From: Flavobacterium wongokense
Lineage (GTDB): Bacteria > Bacteroidota > Bacteroidia > Flavobacteriales > Flavobacteriaceae
Assembly (NCBI RefSeq): GCF_021608265.1
Contig: NZ_JAKIHP010000002.1
Span: 496,001-560,000 of the forward strand
DNA length: 64,000 bases
Reading direction: 5' to 3'
The notes under the pieces were generated by a model, which was not told the origin of the DNA, searched no databases, and was given only the letters and a program-made list of their open reading frames with translations. A program made the position numbers and the translations under genes. Shown piece by piece: positions 51,885-59,377 of the stretch; within the stretch, counting starts at the first letter, position 1; the number at the start of each line of letters is the position of its first letter.

Positions 51885-52787
51885 ATGGCAAAAGCTATAA
51901 AAAAACAAGCATTAGGAAGAGGATTATCTGCCTTGTTGAAAGATCCTGAAAATGATATTAAATCGGTAAATGATAAAAATGCCGACAAGGTTGTGGGCAA
52001 TATCATTGAACTGGATATTGATGCCATCGAAATCAATCCGTTTCAGCCCAGAACCAATTTCAATGAAGATTCGTTACAGGAACTGGCTTCTTCCATCAAG
52101 GAATTGGGCTTAATCCAACCCATTACTGTCCGTAAATTAGATTTCAACAAATACCAATTGATTTCGGGAGAACGCCGTTTGCGTGCTTCCAAATTGGTTG
52201 GCTTAAATACCGTTCCGGCTTACATCCGGATTGCCAATGACAATGAGTCATTAATCATGGCTTTGGTTGAAAATATCCAGCGCCACGATTTGGATCCAAT
52301 CGAGATTGCGCTTTCTTACCAAAGGTTGATTGACGAAATCCAATTGACCCAGGAACAAATGAGTGAGCGTGTTGGAAAAAAACGTTCTACCATTGCTAAC
52401 TATTTGCGTCTGTTAAAGTTAGACCCGATTATCCAAACCGGAATTAGAGATGGATTTATCAGTATGGGCCACGGTCGTGCCATCATCAATATTGAAGATC
52501 AGGACGTTCAGACCGATATTTATCAAAAGATTGTAAGCGATAATCTTTCGGTTCGCGAAACAGAAGCTTTGGTAAAAAACTACCAGGACAGCATCAAACC
52601 TGCTCCGGCAAAAGCTGCTAAAAAAGCTTCAAAATTCACAATTGAGGACGAACATAAAAAAGCCTTTACCAATTTCTTTGGCTCCAAAATAGATGTAAAG
52701 ATTGGCGGCAACGGAAAAGGGAAAATCACTATCCCATTCCATTCCGAAGAAGACTTTAACCGCATTATCAAATTAATAAAAGGTTAG
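51885..52787 (+). CDS. parB: Chromosome-partitioning protein ParB/Spo0J
   Basis: A 300-residue protein. The N-terminus (KKQALGRGLSALLKDPEN) is the ParA-stimulating type. The CTP-binding ParB/Srx domain has EINPFQPRTNFNEDSLQELA, IQPITVRKL and SGERRLRASKLVG (box of Arg residues), then the HTH with ENIQRHDLDPIEIALSYQRL and GKKRSTIANYLRLLKLD. It ends in a dimer domain with KVDVKIGGNGKGKITIPF-like features (IDVKIGGNGKGKI). It loads at parS as a clamp. Confidence 0.95.
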   Translation: MAKAIKKQALGRGLSALLKDPENDIKSVNDKNADKVVGNIIELDIDAIEINPFQPRTNFNEDSLQELASSIKELGLIQPITVRKLDFNKYQLISGERRLRASKLVGLNTVPAYIRIANDNESLIMALVENIQRHDLDPIEIALSYQRLIDEIQLTQEQMSERVGKKRSTIANYLRLLKLDPIIQTGIRDGFISMGHGRAIINIEDQDVQTDIYQKIVSDNLSVRETEALVKNYQDSIKPAPAKAAKKASKFTIEDEHKKAFTNFFGSKIDVKIGGNGKGKITIPFHSEEDFNRIIKLIKG

Positions 52788-53344
52788 TGAATAAGGCTTA
52801 TTACATAGTTCTACTCCTATTTCTATTTGGAAGTCAGTCGATTTTCTCCCAGCAGATTGGCAATGCCATAGTTGCAAAAGATACGGTTAAATCCAAAGAG
52901 ATTGATCCGCTTCGTCCTTCGAAAGCGGCTTTTTATTCGGCAATCCTTCCGGGTTTAGGCCAGGCATACAACAAGAAATATTGGAAAATCCCAATTGTTT
53001 ATGGTGCCATCGGAACCAGCCTTTACTTTTACATCGATAACAATAAGAAATACCACAGCTATCGCGATGCCTACAAACAAAGGCTTCTTGGGCAAACAGG
53101 TGATCAATATGATTACCTCGATGATTCGAGATTGATTGCGGCTCAGCGTTTTTACCAGCGAAACAGGGATTTATCGCTGTTGGTTTCCGTTGGGTTTTAC
53201 ATACTTAACATCGTCGATGCCAATGTTGATGCGCATTTGATTCAGTTCAACGTAAATGATAAACTCTCCTTTCAACCTGATGTTTATACCAACGAACTCA
53301 ACTACAAACCCAACTTGGGCCTAAGTTTAAATTACAAGTTCTAA
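52787..53344 (+). CDS. DUF5683 protein
   Basis: A 185-residue protein. Start GTG 52787 overlaps the parB stop by one base (TAGTG), followed by a signal peptide (KAYYIVLLLFLFGSQSIFS). DUF5683 core: PLRPSKAAFYSAILPGLGQA, then KYWKIPIVYGAIGTSLYFYI and YRDAYKQRLLGQTGDQYDYL. Its helices could lie in the membrane. It is cotranscribed with parB (1-base overlap) and dapB (ATG directly after its TAA). Its function is unknown. Confidence 0.88.
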   Translation: MNKAYYIVLLLFLFGSQSIFSQQIGNAIVAKDTVKSKEIDPLRPSKAAFYSAILPGLGQAYNKKYWKIPIVYGAIGTSLYFYIDNNKKYHSYRDAYKQRLLGQTGDQYDYLDDSRLIAAQRFYQRNRDLSLLVSVGFYILNIVDANVDAHLIQFNVNDKLSFQPDVYTNELNYKPNLGLSLNYKF

Positions 53345-54049
53345 ATGAAGATAGCACTATTAGGATATGGCAAAATGGGGCAGATCATCGAAAGGATTGC
53401 TTTGGAACGAGGACACGAAATTGTCCTTAAAAAAACCAGTGCTGTTACTTTTGAAGGTCTGGAACAAGCTGATGTTGCCATAGATTTCAGTGTTCCCGAT
53501 GTTGCAACAGAAAACATTTCAACCTGCATCAATAAAGGGATTCCTGTTGTTTCAGGAACCACAGGATGGCTCGGGAATTACCACGAAATGGTAAAACTCT
53601 GCAACGAAAAAAATGCCGCTTTTTTGTATGGCTCCAATTTTAGCCTTGGCGTAAATCTATTCTTTGAACTCAATGATTACCTGGCGAAGATGATGTCGAA
53701 GTTCAAGGAATACAAGGTTTCGATGGAAGAAATCCATCATACCCACAAACTGGACAAACCAAGCGGAACCGCTATTTCACTGGCAAATGCCATTATCAAT
53801 CGTACCGATAAAAACAATTGGGCAATCGAAAACCCAAAGGCGGATGATGTATTCATTGATGTAAAACGAATAGACGAAGTTCCCGGAACACATAGTGTTT
53901 TCTATAATTCAGATGTCGATTTTATCGAAATCAAACACGTAGCCCACAACCGTGAAGGCTTTGCGCTTGGCGCTGTGATTGCAGCCGAATGGATTATTGG
54001 CAAAAAAGGTGTATTCTCAATGAAAGATGTATTGGATTTACATAAATAA
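53345..54049 (+). CDS. dapB: 4-hydroxy-tetrahydrodipicolinate reductase
   Basis: A 234-residue protein (E. coli DapB has 273). The NAD(P)-binding start is MKIALLGYGKMGQIIERIA, then GIPVVSGTTGWLGN, and the catalytic/substrate motif EEIHHTHKLDKPSGTAISLA. It is part of lysine and diaminopimelate synthesis, hence cell-wall supply. It follows directly on the DUF5683 gene without a spacer, and lepB is 63 bases downstream. Confidence 0.95.
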   Translation: MKIALLGYGKMGQIIERIALERGHEIVLKKTSAVTFEGLEQADVAIDFSVPDVATENISTCINKGIPVVSGTTGWLGNYHEMVKLCNEKNAAFLYGSNFSLGVNLFFELNDYLAKMMSKFKEYKVSMEEIHHTHKLDKPSGTAISLANAIINRTDKNNWAIENPKADDVFIDVKRIDEVPGTHSVFYNSDVDFIEIKHVAHNREGFALGAVIAAEWIIGKKGVFSMKDVLDLHK

Positions 54050-54112
54050 ATCTTAAAATTGTAACAAATAAGATAGACTTAAAACTTATACCCAACTTTT
54101 AAAATCAATATC

Positions 54113-55666
54113 ATGTCATTATCTCAATGGTTTATATTTTTCCTAATCGTTCAAGTAATTCATGGCTTAGGAACCTGGAAACTCTATCAAAAAGCCGGTA
54201 GAAAACCTTGGGAAGCCTTTGTTCCTGTTTATAATTCCATCGTATTGATGAAAATCATCAACAGGCCAACCTGGTGGACGATACTGTTGTTCATTCCGAT
54301 TATCAACCTAATCATGTTCCCTGTAATTTGGGTTGAAACGCTGAGAAGCTTTGGCAAAAATTCTACAGCCGATACCTGGCTTGGAATCTTCACTTTTGGA
54401 TTATACATTTATTACATTAATTATACGCAGGATGTAAAACACATCAAGGACAGGAGTTTGGTAGCGCAAACCAAAACAGGTGACACAGTAAGTTCGCTTT
54501 TATTTGCAGTGGTTGTGGCAACTTTGGTCCACACTTATGTGATGCAGCCTTACACCATTCCGACTTCCTCTTTGGAAAAATCATTATTGATTGGTGATTT
54601 CCTTTTTGTGAGCAAATTCCATTACGGAGCACGAACTCCAATGACAACCGTTGCGGCACCAATGGTTCACGACACCTTGCCAATCATTAAAACAAAATCG
54701 TATTTAAGCTGGCCACAATTGCCTTACTTCCGATTTCCCGGCTTTGAAAAAATAGAAAAAAATGACATTGTCGTTTTCAACTGGCCTGCCGATACCGTTT
54801 ACAAATTCTTTGATACTTCGGGAAGAAGCATCATTAAGCCTGTCGACAAAAAATCAAACTATGTAAAACGCTGCCAGGGAACTCCGGGCGATTCATTACA
54901 GATAAAAAACGGAACGGTTTACATCAACGGAAAGGAATTGATACTACCGGAAAGAGCAAAACCGCAATATTCGTATGCAGTGACTTATGACATGTCGAAT
55001 CCTGACCTTGATTTTGAATACTTATTAAATCAGGTTGGTTCTACAGACGGCGCCGGTTTTAAAAATGAGACCCGAGACACCTTATTCCTAAGAGCCTTAA
55101 CCAAGCAGGGAGCTGCTACATTAAGGAGCATTCCGGGAATCAAAACCGTTACCCAGATTGTGAACAAACATGGAGAAGGCAATATCTTTACCAAAAATCC
55201 AAACTGGAATGCGGACAACTTTGGCCCAATCTATATTCCTGAAGCCGGAAAAACCGTTGCATTGAACCTGCAGTCACTTCCTTATTACAAAAGGATCATC
55301 GAGGTTTACGAGCACAATACGCTAAAGGTTGTTGGTAACGATATTTATGTAAACGACCAAAAAGTTACATCCTACCAGTTCAAACAAAACTACTACTGGA
55401 TGATGGGAGACAATCGCCATAATTCTGAGGACAGCCGTTATTGGGGTTATGTTCCGGAAGACCACATCGTAGGTAAACCGGTTTTTATCTGGATGAGTTG
55501 GGACGGAAACGGAAAAGGATTTGGCAAAATCCGTTGGGAACGTTTATTTACAACCGTTAACGGAGAAGGACAGCCACAGTCGTATTTCAAATATTTCCTA
55601 ATTTTGTTAGCCTTGTATTTTGTGGGTGATTATTTCTGGAAAAAGAAAAAAGTGAAAAATAGTTAA
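54113..55666 (+). CDS. lepB: Signal peptidase I, long form with N-terminal DUF5684-like domain
   Basis: A 517-residue protein. The first 115 residues are a membrane module with KLYQKAGRKPWEAFVPVYNS and two to three helices, like DUF5684. The peptidase part begins with a helix (about 125-145) and the Ser box TIPTSSLEKSLLIGDFLFVS (catalytic Ser). The Lys box SNYVKRCQGTPGDSL lies at about 245, and GDNRHNSEDSRYWGYVP near 430. The region between them has an insertion of about 130 residues (longer than in E. coli). It cleaves Sec signal peptides at the outer face of the inner membrane. Confidence 0.95.
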   Translation: MSLSQWFIFFLIVQVIHGLGTWKLYQKAGRKPWEAFVPVYNSIVLMKIINRPTWWTILLFIPIINLIMFPVIWVETLRSFGKNSTADTWLGIFTFGLYIYYINYTQDVKHIKDRSLVAQTKTGDTVSSLLFAVVVATLVHTYVMQPYTIPTSSLEKSLLIGDFLFVSKFHYGARTPMTTVAAPMVHDTLPIIKTKSYLSWPQLPYFRFPGFEKIEKNDIVVFNWPADTVYKFFDTSGRSIIKPVDKKSNYVKRCQGTPGDSLQIKNGTVYINGKELILPERAKPQYSYAVTYDMSNPDLDFEYLLNQVGSTDGAGFKNETRDTLFLRALTKQGAATLRSIPGIKTVTQIVNKHGEGNIFTKNPNWNADNFGPIYIPEAGKTVALNLQSLPYYKRIIEVYEHNTLKVVGNDIYVNDQKVTSYQFKQNYYWMMGDNRHNSEDSRYWGYVPEDHIVGKPVFIWMSWDGNGKGFGKIRWERLFTTVNGEGQPQSYFKYFLILLALYFVGDYFWKKKKVKNS

Positions 55667-56103
55667 TTTGGTCATTTGTTAATTTGGTTATTTGTAAAAT
55701 GCAATGTATACTTTTTCATTTGAAAAATTAGACGTATGGATGGAAACCAAAGAGTTTTCGAAAGCTATTTATGAAATAACTTCACATTTTCCAGATACAG
55801 AAAAATTTAGTTTGTCATCGCAATTAAGACGAGCTTCAATATCCATTGCTTCTAATATTGCAGAAGGTTCTGCTAGGAAAAGCTATAAGGATAAAGCCCA
55901 TTTCACTTCATTAGCGTTTAGTTCTGCTGTAGAAGTGCTTAATCAATTAATAATTTCATTTGAGTTACATTTTATTTCAGAAGTTGATTACTTAAAACTT
56001 AGGGAGATATTAGAAAGCATAACTAATAAGCTAAACTCCCTGAGAAATTATCAAATTGACATATCCAACGAAACCAAATAACCAAATCCACAAATAACCA
56101 AAT
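55666..56103. mobile_element. Inverted-repeat-bounded cassette carrying a four-helix-bundle gene
   Basis: The left arm 55666-55695 starts at the last base of the lepB stop and reads ATTTGGTCATTTGTTAATTT then GGTTATTTGT. The right arm 56073-56103, read on the minus strand, is ATTTGGTTATTTGTGGATTT then GGTTATTTGGT. The arms differ at only a few places, and each holds two near-copies of a 16-base unit. The right arm reaches into the wbqC start codon. The enclosed gene is AT-richer than its neighbours. I see no target-site duplication and no transposase. Confidence 0.6.
55704..56081 (+). CDS. Four-helix-bundle protein (S23/TIGR02436 family)
   Basis: A 125-residue all-helical protein: FEKLDVWMETKEFSKAIYEI, FSLSSQLRRASISIASNIAE with the GSAR/K motif right after, and FTSLAFSSAVEVLNQLI. 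These are the features of the family first seen in rRNA intervening sequences (S23) and related to the Avd protein of retroelements. The role of stand-alone copies is unknown. The gene is flanked by inverted repeats and sits between two genes that would otherwise be adjacent. The stop codon lies inside the right arm. Confidence 0.9.
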   Translation: MYTFSFEKLDVWMETKEFSKAIYEITSHFPDTEKFSLSSQLRRASISIASNIAEGSARKSYKDKAHFTSLAFSSAVEVLNQLIISFELHFISEVDYLKLREILESITNKLNSLRNYQIDISNETK

Positions 56104-56716
56104 GAAAAACATTATCATCCATCCGAGTTATTTTCCTTCAATCAGTCATTTTGTAGCGATTGCGAAGGCCGATATGGTGACTTTTGAGATGGAGGATAAT
56201 TTCCAGAAACAAACCAACCGTAACCGGATGTACATTTACAGCCCGAATGGAGTCCAGCTGTTGAATGTTCCGGTAAAACACAACAAAGAGCGTCATCAAC
56301 GCATTAAGGAAGTTAGGATTGAGAATGATTTTGACTGGCAGAAACAGCATTTCAAATCATTGGAAGCTGCGTACAGAACCTCTCCTTTCTTTGAATATTT
56401 TGAAGATGAAATTACTCCGATTTTCCAAAAGAAGCATACTTTCCTAATGGATTTGAACCTCGAAACAATGGCTGTTGTTTCTAAATGCCTGAAACTTGAA
56501 TTTGATTACGATGAAACTGCTGAGTATTTTCACGAAGTAAATCACAAAACAGATTTCCGTAATCTGATTAATGGCAAAAAGGACACTTCCGAATTTGAAT
56601 CCTACACTCAGGTTTTTGGTGACAAACACGGTTACCTGAACAATCTTTCTGTTTTGGATTTGCTGTTCAACGAAGGACGCTATGCTTTGGAATATTTGAA
56701 GAAGCAGGAACTTTAA
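56102..56716 (+). CDS. WbqC-family protein
   Basis: A 204-residue protein with the WbqC start MKNIIIHPSYFPSISHFVAI and its conserved blocks EMEDNFQKQTNRNRMYI, NVPVKHNKERHQRIKEVRI, WQKQHFKSLEAAYRTSPFF and EYFEDEI. Members occur in O-antigen and other glycan loci; the reaction is unknown, although an amide- or acyl-transfer role has been guessed for the family. Its start codon lies in the right arm of the cassette, so its translation signals are partly provided by it. It converges with the gene at 56717 (stop to stop with no gap). Confidence 0.9.
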   Translation: MKNIIIHPSYFPSISHFVAIAKADMVTFEMEDNFQKQTNRNRMYIYSPNGVQLLNVPVKHNKERHQRIKEVRIENDFDWQKQHFKSLEAAYRTSPFFEYFEDEITPIFQKKHTFLMDLNLETMAVVSKCLKLEFDYDETAEYFHEVNHKTDFRNLINGKKDTSEFESYTQVFGDKHGYLNNLSVLDLLFNEGRYALEYLKKQEL

Positions 56717-57766
56717 TTATTCCACAAAACTCAATCGCGTCATGATCGGGAAATGGTCTGAGTTTTCAAACTTCGTAAAGGTATTGAAGCTTTTGACTTT
56801 CATCTTTTTACTCGCAAAAATATAGTCAATACGTGCCGGATAATATTTGAATTTATACGTTTGCCCAAAGCCATTTCCTGATTCCACAAAACAATCATTC
56901 AGATCGGATTTAATGCTTCGGTATACGTAAGAAAACGGACTGTTATTCATATCTCCACAAATAATCACAGGATACGGGCATTCATTTTTATGCTTTACCA
57001 AAATCTCGGCCTGCTGTTCCTGTTTCTTAAAGGCGTCGCGGATTCGGCTGAATAACTGTTGGGATTTGCTTTGATTAATGGCATCAACATGTTCTGAAAT
57101 CTCATTGACATCGGGAGAAATCTTGATGGACTGCAAATGAATGTTATACACGCGGATGGTGTCCTTCCCTTTTTTGATGTCGGCATAAATTACATTATTT
57201 CCGGCAGTCGGAATCTTAAAATCGCCTTGGTTGAAAATTGGATATTTTGAGAAAATCGCCTGACCTGTCTTGATTTGCTCGCCCTCCATAAAGATGGCTT
57301 TATACTTGTAAATCCTCAAATCTACTTTGGCATTTTCCGAATATTCCTGAATGCACAAAATATCAGGATTCTCATCATTGATAAAATGCAAAATCGTATT
57401 GCCCACGCTATCGTCGTTGATCCAGTCAAAAAGATTGAACAAACGCACATTATAGCTCATCACTGTAAAGTCTTTTTCCTCTTTCTCCAAATCATGCGAT
57501 GAGAATTTGTAGAATTTATTGATGAAGGTTATCCCAAGCAATAATACCAAACCCGAAAGGAAAATCTGCCGTTTCAACTGAAGCATCCAGTAAATAAAAA
57601 ACAAGGCATTCAAAATCAGGAATAAAGGCAAAATCAAGGTCAGCACCGAAAGCAGCGGAAACATTTTGGGCGCCAGGAATGGTAAAACATAAGCAATAAA
57701 AGTCAATACAGTAATTACTATATTGAATCCAAATACCACTTTATTAAACCACGAAAGTTTCTTCAT
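56717..57766 (-). CDS. Membrane-anchored endonuclease/exonuclease/phosphatase-family protein
   Basis: A 349-residue protein. Three transmembrane helices (about 10-90) precede an EEP domain (about 100-349) with VMSYNVRLFNLF, DILCIQEYSE (metal Glu), YNIHLQS, VIICGDMNNSPFSYVY (GDxN) and RIDYIFASKKM with SDHFPIMTRL at the end (catalytic Asp-His). All core residues are present, so it is probably active, towards DNA, RNA, phospholipid or inositol phosphate. Its domain faces either side of the membrane; this is not decided. It is the last gene of the mutL-rhomboid-rhomboid unit (12 bases after the preceding stop). Confidence 0.88.
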   Translation of the reverse strand: MKKLSWFNKVVFGFNIVITVLTFIAYVLPFLAPKMFPLLSVLTLILPLFLILNALFFIYWMLQLKRQIFLSGLVLLLGITFINKFYKFSSHDLEKEEKDFTVMSYNVRLFNLFDWINDDSVGNTILHFINDENPDILCIQEYSENAKVDLRIYKYKAIFMEGEQIKTGQAIFSKYPIFNQGDFKIPTAGNNVIYADIKKGKDTIRVYNIHLQSIKISPDVNEISEHVDAINQSKSQQLFSRIRDAFKKQEQQAEILVKHKNECPYPVIICGDMNNSPFSYVYRSIKSDLNDCFVESGNGFGQTYKFKYYPARIDYIFASKKMKVKSFNTFTKFENSDHFPIMTRLSFVE

Positions 57767-57778
57767 CTAATTTTGTTG

Positions 57779-58633
57779 CTATTTTCCCGCTTTAAAAAGA
57801 AACTCTTTTTCTTCACTGGTCAGGCTGTCATAACCCGATTTACTGATTTTATCCAAAATCTCGTCCAACTGTTGCTGTGTTTTATCCTTAACTACAATTT
57901 TGCTCTCTCTTTTCACTGCAGGTTTCCTCGGGTTTATGTGCACCTTTTTGAAAGGAGTCGATTGTTTGTTGCTGAATACATTCAGTATTGAGTCTGTTAT
58001 TTTACTCAAATCAGTTCCGTTTTGCAGCAGTTTGATGTAAATATAGCCAAAAAAAGCTCCGCTCAAATGTGCAATATGACCACCGGTATTACTCATCTGA
58101 ATCTGCAGTAAATCCAGCAACAACACTACCGCAGTAATATGCCATAGCTTTACATTTCCAATCAATAACAATCGGATTTCCATTAACGGCTGATACGCTG
58201 TAGTAGCTACCAACAAAGCCATAATTGCTGCCGAAGCACCAACCATAGTTGAACTTTGATGCAGCAGATAGAAACTGAGGACAAAACACAATCCGGCAAA
58301 TATGGCACTCAAAAGATATAATCCGAGATATTGCTTTTGGGTAAAGAAAGTCAGGAATAATCGGCTCGCAAAACTCAACACCATCATGTTAAAAAACAAA
58401 TGCATAAATCCGTAATGGAAAAAAGCATAGGTTAATAAAGTCCAAGGCCTTGTTAAGACAATCGATGGTTCAGAGGAAACAGCAAGCCAATTTGGGAAAG
58501 TAAAAACGCCAAACTTAAACTGGTAAAAAAAAATTACCGACAAAAGAAAGAGACCAACATTCCAATAAATCATTTTATTGGCAATGCCACCCATTCTGTA
58601 TTGCAGTTTTATGTCATCAAAAATATTATTCAC
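57779..58633 (-). CDS. Rhomboid-family intramembrane protease (second of two)
   Basis: A 284-residue protein with six helices in residues 20-220. The serine motif is VGASAAIMALL, with Ser but with Ala where G usually follows; the His is in GGHIAHLSGAFFGYIY. A C-terminal soluble tail (about 225-284) with basic residues has a helical end LTSEEKEFLFKAGK. It begins 3 bases after the stop of the other rhomboid gene. Its substrates are unknown, and the atypical motif leaves open a reduced activity. Confidence 0.88.
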   Translation of the reverse strand: MNNIFDDIKLQYRMGGIANKMIYWNVGLFLLSVIFFYQFKFGVFTFPNWLAVSSEPSIVLTRPWTLLTYAFFHYGFMHLFFNMMVLSFASRLFLTFFTQKQYLGLYLLSAIFAGLCFVLSFYLLHQSSTMVGASAAIMALLVATTAYQPLMEIRLLLIGNVKLWHITAVVLLLDLLQIQMSNTGGHIAHLSGAFFGYIYIKLLQNGTDLSKITDSILNVFSNKQSTPFKKVHINPRKPAVKRESKIVVKDKTQQQLDEILDKISKSGYDSLTSEEKEFLFKAGK

Positions 58634-58636
58634 GGT

Positions 58637-59377
58637 TTAATTCCAACGGTTTTTATTAAACTGATTCCGTTTCCAATACCAAACCATCAGTATTCCGAAC
58701 AATGCTCCGCCAACGTGTGCAAAATGCGCAATTCCGCCACCCATTACTGAGCTTCCGGTGATTCCTGAAAATAAATCAAGCAGCACTAAAATTGGCACAA
58801 AATACTTTGCCTTAACGGGAACAGGAATAAAGAACAACAGCAATTCAGCATTAGGAAACATAAAGGCAAAAGCCGCCAAAAGTCCGTAAATAGCACCGGA
58901 AGCTCCTACAGCCGTAACCATATAGCTTTGAATGAAATGCGAGAAATCTGATTGTCCTAAAACCTGCATCCATTGCTGGTCGTATTTTCCTTCTGCCAAA
59001 ATTTTTAGGATCTCTGTTTTATTGTATCCATTGTCAATCAGCACATTCAAACCTTGATGGAACTGATAATAATTGGCTGCTGTATGGATTAAAGCCGCAC
59101 CCAATCCACAGGAAAGATAGAAAAAGAGGAATTTTTTGGAACCCCAAATATACTCCAGGTTGCTTCCGAAGGAATATAAGGCAAACATGTTAAAGGCGAT
59201 ATGCATCAGGTTTCCGTGCATGAACATGTGCGTAAATGGCTGCCAGGCTTTGAATGCCGGGTTTTCGACATAATACAATGCGAAATACGTTTCGGCAATT
59301 GGAACAAACTGCGTCCCAATAAAAAAGATAATATTGATAATTAAAAGTTGTTTTACAACTGGTGTGATATTCATCAT
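58637..59377 (-). CDS. Rhomboid-family intramembrane protease (first of two)
   Basis: A 246-residue protein with the classical pattern: FTHMFMHGNLMHIAFNMFAL in helix 2, catalytic Ser in VGASGAIYGLLAAFA and catalytic His in AHFAHVGGALFGILM. Six helices, with a long loop of about 40 residues between helices 3 and 4. It should cleave transmembrane proteins within the inner membrane. It overlaps mutL by 4 bases. Confidence 0.93.
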   Translation of the reverse strand: MMNITPVVKQLLIINIIFFIGTQFVPIAETYFALYYVENPAFKAWQPFTHMFMHGNLMHIAFNMFALYSFGSNLEYIWGSKKFLFFYLSCGLGAALIHTAANYYQFHQGLNVLIDNGYNKTEILKILAEGKYDQQWMQVLGQSDFSHFIQSYMVTAVGASGAIYGLLAAFAFMFPNAELLLFFIPVPVKAKYFVPILVLLDLFSGITGSSVMGGGIAHFAHVGGALFGILMVWYWKRNQFNKNRWN

